From positions 1 through 11,645 of the forward strand of contig CAZZAO010000146.1 in assembly GCA_964652205.1 (NCBI GenBank): 11,645 nt of DNA, read 5' to 3'. Under the pieces are notes generated by a model that saw only the letters and a list, made by a program, of their open reading frames with translations, was not told the origin of the DNA and did not search any database. Below, in pieces: positions 1 through 8,219 of this stretch. The stretch comes from ZC4RG36 sp964652205. GTDB taxonomy: Bacteria > Chloroflexota > Anaerolineae > Aggregatilineales > Phototrophicaceae. The position numbers and the translations under genes are program-made. Position 1 is the first letter of the stretch; each line of letters opens with the position of its first letter.

Positions 1-690
1 CCATTTGCCAGAGCGCACCAGCCCCGGATCGAATGACACGCCTGCCTCTCGGTGAGCCTGCTGTACCCCCATCAGGCGCTGTTGAGCCGCTTCATAATGT
101 GTCGGGCCGTTGATGACGCCAATGCGCCGCCGCCCTAACGTCAGCAAATGCCGGGTGCCAAGCACCGCGCCGCCGAAATCGTCCGGCACGATACACGGAA
201 TCGAAAGGTCATCGGTGTACTGGTAGACGTAGACGACCGGGATTTTACCAGGCGGGAGCGCCGGGCCGGAACGCGGGCGGACACGGTAGCCGCTGAGCAG
301 GATGATCCCATCCACTTTCTTGTCGAGCAGCACCTCAAGGTGAGCGCGCTCGCGCGCCATGTCACCGTAGCTGTTGCCGAGGAAGACGCTGAAGCCCTGC
401 GCGCTGGCAATTTCCTCAACGCCACGCATCATCGAGAGCGTGAACACCCCCTCAAGGTCATCGGTAATCAGCCCCAGCGTTGAGGTGCGGCTCATCTTCA
501 GGCTGCGGGCGATGCTGTTGGGGCGGAAATTCAGCTTGTCCGCAGCCGCGCGCACGCGCACGCGCGTTTCGTCGCTGACGTAGAGTGCGTCATTCATGAC
601 TTTCGAGACGGTGGCCGGTGAAACGCCAGCGAGCTGCGCGACGTCACGAATGGTCACGGAAGTTGAGAGGGGAGTTTTCTTAGCTTTCAA
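1..690 (-). CDS. LacI-family transcriptional repressor (C-terminus cut by window edge)
   Basis: This is a sugar-responsive DNA-binding repressor of the LacI/GalR family. The 230 codons present start with a short Lys-rich leader, then a classic helix-turn-helix (residues about 13-34, VTIRDVAQLAGVSPATVSKV). A hinge-type segment follows (FRPN..ARSLK, then T.TLGLITDD), and then the start of the periplasmic-binding-protein-like effector domain (LDKKVDGIILLSG; PVVYVYQYTDD). Family members are usually 330-350 aa, so about 100 residues lie outside the window. I chose the TTG at 688-690: GGTGA lies six bases upstream and in-frame stops lie just before it. GTG at 655-657 is an alternative that would still keep the HTH. 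No divergent target operon is visible, so the regulon and the effector sugar cannot be told. A strong promoter and a candidate operator precede the gene and suggest autoregulation. Confidence 0.93.
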   Translation of the reverse strand, partial: MKAKKTPLSTSVTIRDVAQLAGVSPATVSKVMNDALYVSDETRVRVRAAADKLNFRPNSIARSLKMSRTSTLGLITDDLEGVFTLSMMRGVEEIASAQGFSVFLGNSYGDMARERAHLEVLLDKKVDGIILLSGYRVRPRSGPALPPGKIPVVYVYQYTDDLSIPCIVPDDFGGAVLGTRHLLTLGRRRIGVINGPTHYEAAQQRLMGVQQAHREAGVSFDPGLVRSGKW

Positions 691-737
691 TCAATTTCAC
701 CAAAGACCAGCGAAGTCAAATTCGTTATGAGAAAATG

Positions 738-751
738 GTAAACCGATTTCC
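738..751. promoter_or_regulatory. Candidate LacI-family operator
   Basis: GTAAACCGATTTCC is a pseudo-palindrome around a central CG, the usual layout of LacI/GalR operators, with four of six half-site positions symmetric. It lies over the predicted transcription start of the repressor gene, where binding would block transcription. A weaker relative, GGAAAACGATATCT at 805-818, lies just upstream of the -35 box. That these sites bind this repressor is inference. Confidence 0.4.
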
Positions 752-755
752 TCTG

Positions 756-784
756 AGTATAGGAATGAATTTATCGGCTGTCAA
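756..784 (-). promoter_or_regulatory. Sigma-70-type promoter of the LacI-family gene
   Basis: On the minus strand a perfect TTGACA (779-784) is followed after 17 bases by TATACT (756-761). This predicts a start near 749 and a leader of about 60 nt before the TTG codon at 690. The match to consensus is strong (6/6 and 5/6 with ideal spacing). Confidence 0.75.
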
Positions 785-818
785 GCAGGCTAGAAAAATA
801 TTTCGGAAAACGATATCT

Positions 819-1044
819 AGAAGGATGTTCGTGCGGTTATGATAAACTGCCGTGTGATTCGCTGGCGACCACGTTGACGATGCCGAAGACGCCGACCCGT
901 TCCCCCTTTTAAGGGCGATGAGGTTTTCCTGAATTGAAGCTGCCTTAATGGGATTCTGCCGACGAATAAAGCGTGTGGATGCTGGACTGGCAGTGATTTC
1001 AGTGACCGGCAATCGCGCCCCGGTCAGCCGAAAGAATCCCGCTT
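819..1044. other. Intergenic stretch without recognisable gene
   Basis: Apart from the LacI promoter and operator region to its left and the tRNA terminator to its right, I see nothing convincing here. A minus-strand open frame (725-1012) is low complexity, matches no family I know and runs through the LacI promoter. A six-pair GACCGG/CCGGTC hairpin with a ten-base loop (about 1001-1022) has no T-tract. Confidence 0.5.
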
Positions 1045-1087
1045 CAAAAACAAAGCGAACCAGCAGTTGTCGGCTGGTTCGCTTTTT
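1045..1087 (-). terminator. Strong bidirectional intrinsic terminator after tRNA-Lys
   Basis: A perfect 13-bp stem (1052-1064 with 1073-1085; core AAGCGAACCAGC) carries an 8-nt loop. On the minus strand it is followed by TTTGTTTTTG, directly downstream of the tRNA gene. On the plus strand the right arm itself runs into CTTTTTCTT, so it may work both ways. Confidence 0.85.
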
Positions 1088-1097
1088 CTTCGTGAGG

Positions 1098-1170
1098 TGA
1101 ATCCGCTGGGACTCGAACCCAGAACCAAATGATTAAGAGTCATTTGCTCTACCAATTGAGCTACGGATCC
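1098..1170 (-). tRNA. tRNA-Lys (anticodon CTT)
   Basis: The minus strand folds into a full 73-nt cloverleaf. The acceptor stem GGATCCG/CGGATTC has one G-U pair. The D-arm is GCTC/GAGC with AATTGGTA in the loop. The anticodon stem AATGA/TCATT has loop CTCTTAA, so the anticodon is CTT, which reads the lysine codon AAG. The T-arm is CTGGG/CCCAG with loop TTCGAGT, and the discriminator is A. The CCA end is not encoded (CCT follows the discriminator), so it must be added after transcription. It is a single-gene unit with its own promoter upstream and hairpin terminator downstream. Confidence 0.97.
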
Positions 1171-1186
1171 GTAATTGGTGTGTCGA

Positions 1187-1214
1187 ATTATAGCAAAGTC
1201 GCTCCCCTCGTCAA
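1187..1214 (-). promoter_or_regulatory. Promoter of tRNA-Lys
   Basis: The minus strand carries TTGACG (1209-1214), a 16-bp spacer and a perfect TATAAT (1187-1192). The -10 box ends 16 bases before the mature tRNA 5' end, so transcription should start about ten bases upstream of the tRNA. Confidence 0.8.
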
Positions 1215-1371
1215 GGCTCGACTGCTGCCTGAAGCGCGCTTCGACACAGGCCGCCAGTTGACCCGCTGACTCCCGATCAGTCCCTCGTCGCCCCGGCGCA
1301 AACGTTCACTATCGGCAATGCGGGCTTATCGGTACACTGAAAGCGGTCACTGATGCTCAGGAGATGACAAC

Positions 1372-3791
<2,420 letters not shown>

Positions 3792-3795
<4 letters not shown>

Positions 3796-4601
3796 ATCTT
3801 TCGCCCCTCTCCCGGTGGGAGCGGGGCCGGGGGTGAGGGCGGTATCGTGATATCCCAGGCCGCCAGCCGGGTCAGGAACTGATGCGCGGTCATGTCGAGG
3901 TGCAGCGGCGTCAGGCTGGCGTAACCGTGGTGGATCGCCCACAGATCAGTGCCTTCGTCGTCAGTCAGGCCGGAGATACCGACCTGCGGCGGCCAGAGGA
4001 CGCGGTAGATATTGCCTTCATGCTCGACGCCGTCCTCGTAGACGCTGACGCCCTGCCGTGTTAGCCGCAGTCCCCGGATCGGCGCTGCTGCCGGGACGTT
4101 CAGATTGAGGATCGTCAGCGGCGGCAGGCGCTGTTCCAGCAGCGACTCGACCACGCGGGCAGCGATTTCGGCAGCGAGGGTGTAATCCTCGACTTTGTCG
4201 GCGCTGTGGTTGACCAGCGACACCGCCAGCGCCGGAAGCCCATGAATGGCCGCTTCGAGCGCCGCCGTGACGGTGCCGCTGTAGGTAATGTCCTGACCCA
4301 TGTTCTGCCCGCGATTGATGCCCGACACGACGACCTTCGGCGGCCATTCGATCACGCCGAGCGCGGCCAGCGCGACGCAGTCGGCGGGCGAGCCAGCGAC
4401 GGCCTGCGCTGTCGAGCCATCGGCCAGCACGACCTCATCGACGGCGATATCCTGAAATACCGTCCGCTTGTGGCCCGATGCGCTCTGATTGGTCGCCGGG
4501 GCGACGACCTGCACGCTGCCAAAACGGCGCATCGCCTGAGCCAGCGCCAGAATCCCCGGCGCAAACACGCCGTCGTCGTTGGTGATGAGAATGTCGGTCA
4601 C
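3792..4601 (-). CDS. surE: 5'/3'-nucleotidase SurE with repeat-derived C-terminal tail
   Basis: SurE is a cytosolic divalent-metal-dependent phosphatase of nucleoside monophosphates, linked to stress survival and nucleotide recycling. The N-terminus ILITNDDGVFAPGI carries the metal ligands D9 and D10. S40 lies in APATNQSASGH and N96 in VVSGINRGQN. YSGTV and the A.LE...G.PA.A.S core follow, all in the expected order. The start is GTG (4599-4601) with AGGAG eight bases upstream. The protein is 269 aa. The fold should end near AWDI (about residue 251), and the last 16-18 residues, rich in Pro and Gly, are read from a palindromic intergenic repeat. The gene is convergent with the ATPase: the two stop codons overlap within one TTAA. 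No pcm or nlpD neighbour is seen on the upstream side. Confidence 0.96.
3803..3840. repeat. GC-rich palindromic dispersed repeat, copy 1 (inside surE 3' end)
   Basis: CCCCTCTCCC (3804-3813) pairs with GGGAGCGGGG (3817-3826) with one mismatch and a GGT loop; GTGAGGGC follows. The same pattern occurs at 9020-9060. Read on the minus strand both copies begin GCCCTCA, and both sit at the 3' end of a minus-strand gene. This copy encodes about residues 254-267 of SurE. Confidence 0.75.
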
Positions 4602-4741
4602 GGAATCTGCTCCTGAGAAGGGAATCCATCAAAAGGCGGATGCTGGCTACGTCCCTTGCCGCTGGTTGAATCGATAGGGTCTGGTTTACATTAAGGTTTA
4701 TTGGAGAGCCGGGTGAAACCTGACTCTTGACCTGCGTTTCA

Positions 4742-4770
4742 CTGAGATTGTACAGGGACGGGTGTATAAT
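4742..4770 (+). promoter_or_regulatory. Promoter in the surE-ParB-like gap
   Basis: A perfect TATAAT (4765-4770) is preceded, with a 17-bp spacer, by CTGAGA (4742-4747, 4/6 to TTGACA). The predicted start is near 4777, over 400 bases before the next plus-strand gene. It therefore drives either a small RNA or a long leader. Confidence 0.5.
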
Positions 4771-4776
4771 CGTTGA

Positions 4777-5090
4777 CAGGCTCACCAGAGCGATCTGAGT
4801 GAGGCAAGTATACCCTGACTTTGAACGCCAGCGAGCGCAGCCGCAGGCTCTATATCGCTGGCGACTTGAACGCTAAATAATCACCGTGCTGGACGTCCAG
4901 TAGCGAGCCGGTTAACGATGAGGCCAGAATAGCAGAATCGCGGGCCACGTCAGGCAGGAACGAGCGATGTCGATCAGCGAGCAGGCTGCGCCGGTCAGAG
5001 CGACCGGCCTCTACGACTAATCAGGCGCACTGAGCTTAAGAGATTTCAGGCGCTCCACGACGACTTTTTACCAGGGCCGTTGGGCCTTTA
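4777..5090 (+). ncRNA. Candidate structured small RNA or long leader (unrecognised)
   Basis: No coding frame with family-like character is seen between surE and the next gene, but the stretch holds several stem-loops downstream of the promoter at 4742-4770. CTCACCAGA/TCTG-A-GTGAG closes on a GCGA (GNRA-type) tetraloop (4781-4803). CGCCAGCGA/TCGCTGGCG has an inner AGCC/GGCT helix (4826-4863). CTGGACGTCCAG is a perfect palindrome (4889-4900). GCCGGTC/GACCGGC has a 5-nt loop (4990-5008). GACTT(T)GAACGC occurs twice (4817-4828, 4863-4873). A weak six-pair hairpin (5073-5088) might end it. It does not show the conserved elements of RNase P RNA or tmRNA that I would expect. The 5' and 3' ends are guesses. 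Confidence 0.25.
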
Positions 5091-5190
5091 TCCATTTCTC
5101 AGTCAATGATCCAGCTTCGCGGCGCGCCCTGTACGCTGCGTGAGCGATGCGCGTCATCGCACTCATCCGCGAGGAACAGAGGTTTCGGTT

Positions 5191-6195
5191 ATGTCGGACG
5201 ACTTCGACAATCAGAATTACATGGAAGGGATCAGCGCCTTTCAGAGCGCTCGAATGCACGCCTTCTGGGACGAAATCGGCAGCCTGATTCGCGGCAAATC
5301 GACCGAGTTGTTGAGCTTCGACGACATTCGCACGCGCCTGCGCCTGCGCGAAGAGGACTACAAGGGCTTGCAGGATGTTCCCATCGACCAGATCGCCGGA
5401 AGCGTCGGGCGCTACCGCGAGTTCACCAGCCGCTTTCTGCCCAAGAAGACGGTCGCGCAGGAACGCTGGAGCCGCGTCTACGCCCAGGCCCACGGAATGC
5501 TCGGCCTGCCGCCGATTGAGGTTTACAAGGTCGGCGACGTCTACTTCGTCCGCGACGGCAACCATCGCGTTTCGGTGGCGAAGCAAATTGGCGCGAAATC
5601 GATTCAGGCGCATGTGACCGAACTGCCGACCAACATCCATCTGCGTCCCGGCATGACCGAGGATGAAATCGACACGGCGGCGGCTTATGCGGCTTTTCTG
5701 GATGAGACGCGGCTCGAACGGACGCGCCCGCATCATCAGCCGATCATGTTGAGCGAGCTGTCGCGCTATGGTGAACTGCTCGGCCACATTAACCTGCATC
5801 GCGCCGTGCTGGAGCAGACTGAGCATCGCCCGGTGACGATGGAAGAGGCGGCGGCCAACTGGTACGATAATCTCTATCGCCCCGCCGTGACGCTGATCCG
5901 CAAGTACGGCGTGCTCGATCATGTGCCGGGGCGCACCGAAGGCGATCTGTATTTATGGCTGGTCGAGCATCTGCGCGAAGCGACCGAACAGTACGGCGAC
6001 GAGAACCGCACGCGCACCTTCAGTCACGCGCTGGTCGATTATCTCGTTCAGCGGCGCATCCCCATCCCGAAGGACTTGCTGAAGGAGAAGGATCGCACCG
6101 TCGAGCTGCCGCGCATCCAGCTTCAGGCCGAGAAGGATGACCCGCTGGAGTCGATTCTGGCTGGAAACAGCGGCAGCGACCACGGCGAGCATTAG
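5191..6195 (+). CDS. ParB/sulfiredoxin-fold protein with DGNHR motif
   Basis: This is a 334-aa predicted cytosolic protein. An N-terminal helical region leads to VPIDQIAGSVGRYREFTSRFLP. A ParB-N/Srx-type core follows: PPIEVYKVGDVYFVRDGNHRVSVAKQ, with the DGNHR signature at residues 122-126 in the place of the ParB GERR or sulfiredoxin GCHR loop. That loop binds a nucleotide phosphate in characterised relatives. A separate C-terminal part holds WYDNLYRPAV, GRTEGDLYLWLVEHLRE, and an acidic end. I recall this architecture as widespread but uncharacterised in Chloroflexota and relate it loosely to DUF4032-type proteins. It lacks the helix-turn-helix of chromosome-partition ParB, has no ParA neighbour, and should not be called ParB. 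ATG at 5191 has AGAGG eight bases upstream; an in-frame GTG at 5140 has no ribosome-binding site. Confidence 0.85.
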   Translation: MSDDFDNQNYMEGISAFQSARMHAFWDEIGSLIRGKSTELLSFDDIRTRLRLREEDYKGLQDVPIDQIAGSVGRYREFTSRFLPKKTVAQERWSRVYAQAHGMLGLPPIEVYKVGDVYFVRDGNHRVSVAKQIGAKSIQAHVTELPTNIHLRPGMTEDEIDTAAAYAAFLDETRLERTRPHHQPIMLSELSRYGELLGHINLHRAVLEQTEHRPVTMEEAAANWYDNLYRPAVTLIRKYGVLDHVPGRTEGDLYLWLVEHLREATEQYGDENRTRTFSHALVDYLVQRRIPIPKDLLKEKDRTVELPRIQLQAEKDDPLESILAGNSGSDHGEH

Positions 6196-6218
6196 CCGCT
6201 GCGCGCTGCGATCATGAG

Positions 6219-6250
6219 CAGGGCAGCCATCGCGCTGTCCTGTTTGTTTT
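6219..6250 (+). terminator. Intrinsic terminator after the DGNHR protein gene
   Basis: CAGGGCAGC (6219-6227) pairs with GCTGTCCTG (6234-6242), nine pairs including one G-U, with a 6-nt loop. TTTGTTTT follows. It lies 24 bases past the stop codon and separates this gene from the CofE-like gene. Confidence 0.75.
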
Positions 6251-6342
6251 GGCCTCTGGCGGCGTCGATTGTCTCTGGTGAGCAAACGGGGCCAGTGGTA
6301 GCATTGCGTGGCTCGTTGATGCGCTGAAAGTGATGCCTCTGT

Positions 6343-7161
6343 ATGCCTCTGAAACGTCAACCGCTGATCGTCATTCCGGTCGAAGCGCCCGTCCAGCGGG
6401 CCGCGTTCGACCTGCCCGCCACGCTGATCGACGCGCTCGCCGCTGCTGGAGAGACGCTTCAGAGCGGCGACGTGCTGGCCGTGTCGAGCAAGTACGTCGC
6501 CATCAGCGAGGGGCGAGTCGTCACGCTGGCTGAGATCGCCGTGACGCCGGAAGCCGAGGCGCTGGCCGAGCGCTACCACATGAATTCGCGCATCGCCCAG
6601 TTGGTCTATCAGGAAGCCGACCATATTTTCGGCGGCATCCCCGGCTTTTTGCTGACGCACAAAGACGGCATCATCTCGCCCAACGCCGGGATCGACCGCT
6701 CGAATATCCCCAATGGTTTCGCCGTCCTGTTTCCCAGGCATCCTTACGAGTCGGCGGCGACGCTGCGCGCTGACATCCGCGCGCGGCTCGGCGTCGACGT
6801 CGGCGTGATTTTAACCGATAGCTGGCTGATGCCCGGTCGGCTCGGCACGACCGGCGTGGCGCTGGCGACTGCCGGTTTCCGCCCGGTGCAGGACGAGCGC
6901 GGCAAGGCCGACCTGTTCGGCAACCCGATGATCGTCACTCAACGCGGGATCGCCGACCAGATTTGCGCGTCTGCCGAGCTGGTGATGGGCGAGCGCGACG
7001 AGGCGACGCCATTCGTCATCGTCCGCAATACCGGCGTGGCGCTGACCGACGCGCCTGTGACGATGGCTGACGTCGCTATCGACCGGCAGATGGATATCTA
7101 TATCGCCTCGCTGACCGAGGGCCTGCTCGAAAACCAGCCGCTGCCGGGTACGGGCGGCTAA
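6343..7161 (+). CDS. cofE: CofE-like coenzyme F420-0:L-glutamate ligase
   Basis: CofE adds glutamates to F420-0 (GTP- and metal-dependent) in the last step of F420 synthesis. The 272-aa product shows the family landmarks in order: IPVEAP near the N-terminus; DVLAVSSKYVAISEGRVV (residues about 43-60); SPNAGIDRSNIPNG; VILTDSW...RLGTTGVALATAGF; DERGKADLFGNPM; VTQRGIADQICASAELVMGE; TPFVIVRN. Archaeal CofE is about 250 aa, so the length fits. The motif after the DSW acid reads LMPGRLGTTG instead of the GRPWR.G.TDVAIG type of FbiB/CofE. This points to a bacterial side branch whose true substrate is not proven. No other F420 gene is in the window. The ATG at 6343 has only a weak GA-rich stretch upstream. 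A 10-bp tandem duplication (6333-6352) spans the start and creates a second, out-of-frame ATG. Confidence 0.85.
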   Translation: MPLKRQPLIVIPVEAPVQRAAFDLPATLIDALAAAGETLQSGDVLAVSSKYVAISEGRVVTLAEIAVTPEAEALAERYHMNSRIAQLVYQEADHIFGGIPGFLLTHKDGIISPNAGIDRSNIPNGFAVLFPRHPYESAATLRADIRARLGVDVGVILTDSWLMPGRLGTTGVALATAGFRPVQDERGKADLFGNPMIVTQRGIADQICASAELVMGERDEATPFVIVRNTGVALTDAPVTMADVAIDRQMDIYIASLTEGLLENQPLPGTGG

Positions 7162-7200
7162 ATCGCTGTTTCCCTGACCTCTACGGCAGGCTGCTTATCG

Positions 7201-7206
7201 TATAAT
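7201..7206 (+). promoter_or_regulatory. Likely -10 box of the small protein/PIN operon
   Basis: A perfect TATAAT lies 24 bases before the ATG at 7231. AAGGA at 7219-7223 serves as ribosome-binding site. No good -35 box is seen at normal spacing (CCTCTA at 7178-7183), so an activator or weak basal expression is possible. Confidence 0.45.
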
Positions 7207-7230
7207 CAGGAGTAACATAAGGAAAAGACG

Positions 7231-7533
7231 ATGACCAGTCAGGATGCAGTCATTCGGCCCAGGCTGGGCGTGAAGGAAGCCGTAAAAGCTGCCCGCGTGT
7301 ATTTCGATGACATTTATCGGGACGAGCAGCTTGAAGGTGTGCTGCTTGAGGAGGTTGAATTGTCAGATAATGAGCATATCTGGCACGTCACCTTCGGTTA
7401 CGACACCGACCGTCCGACCGCCTCTGGCGCGGGACTAAGCTTTACGCGCCCTGGCTTCGTGCGGGAATACAAGACCATCGACATCAATGCTGAGGATGGA
7501 TCGCTGCTTGCAGTGAAAATCCGCAAAGTATGA
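7231..7533 (+). CDS. Unrecognised 100-aa protein, putative partner of PIN nuclease
   Basis: I do not recognise a named family. The predicted layout is one N-terminal amphipathic helix (residues about 13-29, VKEAVKAARVYFDDIY) and then strands: VLLEEVEL (38-44), IWHVTFGYD with Trp51, and a final pair REYKTIDIN / LLAVKIRKV around a D-G turn (D89-G90). This helix-then-sheet order, ending in a Tyr-Lys-x-hydrophobic-x-hydrophobic strand, resembles PepSY-like small domains. It has no signal peptide or membrane segment. The overall charge looks acidic in the middle and basic at the very end. The stop codon overlaps the start of the PIN gene (ATGA), and a TATAAT and a good ribosome-binding site precede it. 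By position it is the antitoxin-like or accessory subunit. It does not look like the VapB types I know (AbrB, ribbon-helix-helix or Phd). Confidence 0.85.
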   Translation: MTSQDAVIRPRLGVKEAVKAARVYFDDIYRDEQLEGVLLEEVELSDNEHIWHVTFGYDTDRPTASGAGLSFTRPGFVREYKTIDINAEDGSLLAVKIRKV

Positions 7534-8033
7534 TGGATCGCGTTCACAGCCTGACCGCGCATTATCGGCGGTCAGGCGTACTTCTCGATACAAATCTCCT
7601 TATTCTGCTTCTGGTCGGGACATTCGATCCAGAGCGGATTTCCAGCTTTAAACGTACCAACCGCTATTCGTCGGACGACTACCAGCTTTTGTTCCTGTTG
7701 TTAGAACCGTTTGAGGCGATTGTCACGACGCCCAACGTTCTGACTGAAACGAGCAATCTTTCAGGCAACCTCGGCGGGCATTTTACGCAGGCCTATTTCA
7801 CTGCCTTTATTGAGCGAGTGCGCGATCTGCACGAGATTTACACGCCGAGTCTCGATGTCATGGAAAAGCCCGAATTTCTGCGTCTGGGCCTGACGGATAT
7901 TGGTCTGGTCGATATCGCTGTTGGACAATATCTCTTACTGACGGATGATCTCGATCTTCATGCCTGGGCGATTGAGCGTGGCGCTGGTGCCGTCCATTTT
8001 TCGCAAATAAGGTCAAACTATCTGTTGGGCTGA
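7530..8033 (+). CDS. PIN-domain ribonuclease-like protein
   Basis: PIN domains cut RNA with a cluster of acidic residues holding Mg/Mn, and are the toxins of VapBC systems. In these 167 aa the full set can be placed: D20 in GVLLDTNLLILLL, E73 in TTPNVLTETSNL, D123 in RLGLTDIGLVDIA, and D139/D140 in LLLTDDLDL. The nuclease therefore looks intact. It is longer than a typical 125-140 aa VapC because of an insertion after strand 1 (about residues 31-60, ERISSFKRTNRYSSDDYQLL). Translation begins at ATG 7530 or 7533. Both overlap the stop of the upstream gene, so the two are translationally coupled. The activity is inferred from motifs; the RNA target is unknown. Confidence 0.88.
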   Translation: MMDRVHSLTAHYRRSGVLLDTNLLILLLVGTFDPERISSFKRTNRYSSDDYQLLFLLLEPFEAIVTTPNVLTETSNLSGNLGGHFTQAYFTAFIERVRDLHEIYTPSLDVMEKPEFLRLGLTDIGLVDIAVGQYLLLTDDLDLHAWAIERGAGAVHFSQIRSNYLLG

Positions 8034-8152
8034 TTGAAGCAGAGTTGACGATGCTGCGTCCTGATAGCGTGAGTCGTCAGGCGTATTGCTGAAATTACGG
8101 TTTATGCTGACGTGAAGTTCAACGGCTCTGCGTTGACTGCTCACTGCCGTGT
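8034..8152. other. Short non-coding gap after the PIN gene
   Basis: No clear terminator is present. CCTGA/TCAGG with a 12-nt loop lies around 8060-8081 but lacks a T-tract. Nothing else stands out before the promoter of the HAD gene. Confidence 0.4.
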
Positions 8153-8181
8153 TTGAACCGTCCGCGCCCATCGGTCATAAT
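8153..8181 (+). promoter_or_regulatory. Promoter of the HAD hydrolase gene
   Basis: TTGAAC (8153-8158), a 17-bp spacer and CATAAT (8176-8181) give 5/6 and 5/6... close to sigma-70 consensus at ideal spacing (TTGAAC is 4/6, CATAAT 5/6). The predicted start is about 30 bases before the ATG. Confidence 0.65.
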
Positions 8182-8219
8182 TCGCTGATTGCCTGACTAT
8201 TCCTCAAGGACTCTCCCTT

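Noticed and set aside
725..1012. Minus-strand open frame of 95 codons between the LacI gene and the tRNA
   Set aside because: It runs through the LacI promoter and operator, has no family-like segments and no convincing ribosome-binding site.
4773..4778. TTGACA as a -35 box for another promoter
   Set aside because: No -10-like hexamer lies 16-18 bases downstream (TGAGTG at 17).
4990..5008. GCCGGTC/GACCGGC hairpin as an intrinsic terminator
   Set aside because: The stem is good but no T-tract follows on either strand.
5140..5190. Upstream GTG start for the DGNHR protein
   Set aside because: No ribosome-binding site precedes it, while ATG at 5191 has AGAGG at ideal distance.
5068..5922. Minus-strand open frame of 284 codons opposite the DGNHR protein
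   Set aside because: The plus strand has the conserved motifs, ribosome-binding site and terminator; the minus frame has shadow-like composition.
7231..8033. Classical VapBC toxin-antitoxin annotation
   Set aside because: The upstream protein shows no AbrB, ribbon-helix-helix or Phd features and the PIN protein is longer than usual, so the standard label would overstate what is seen.
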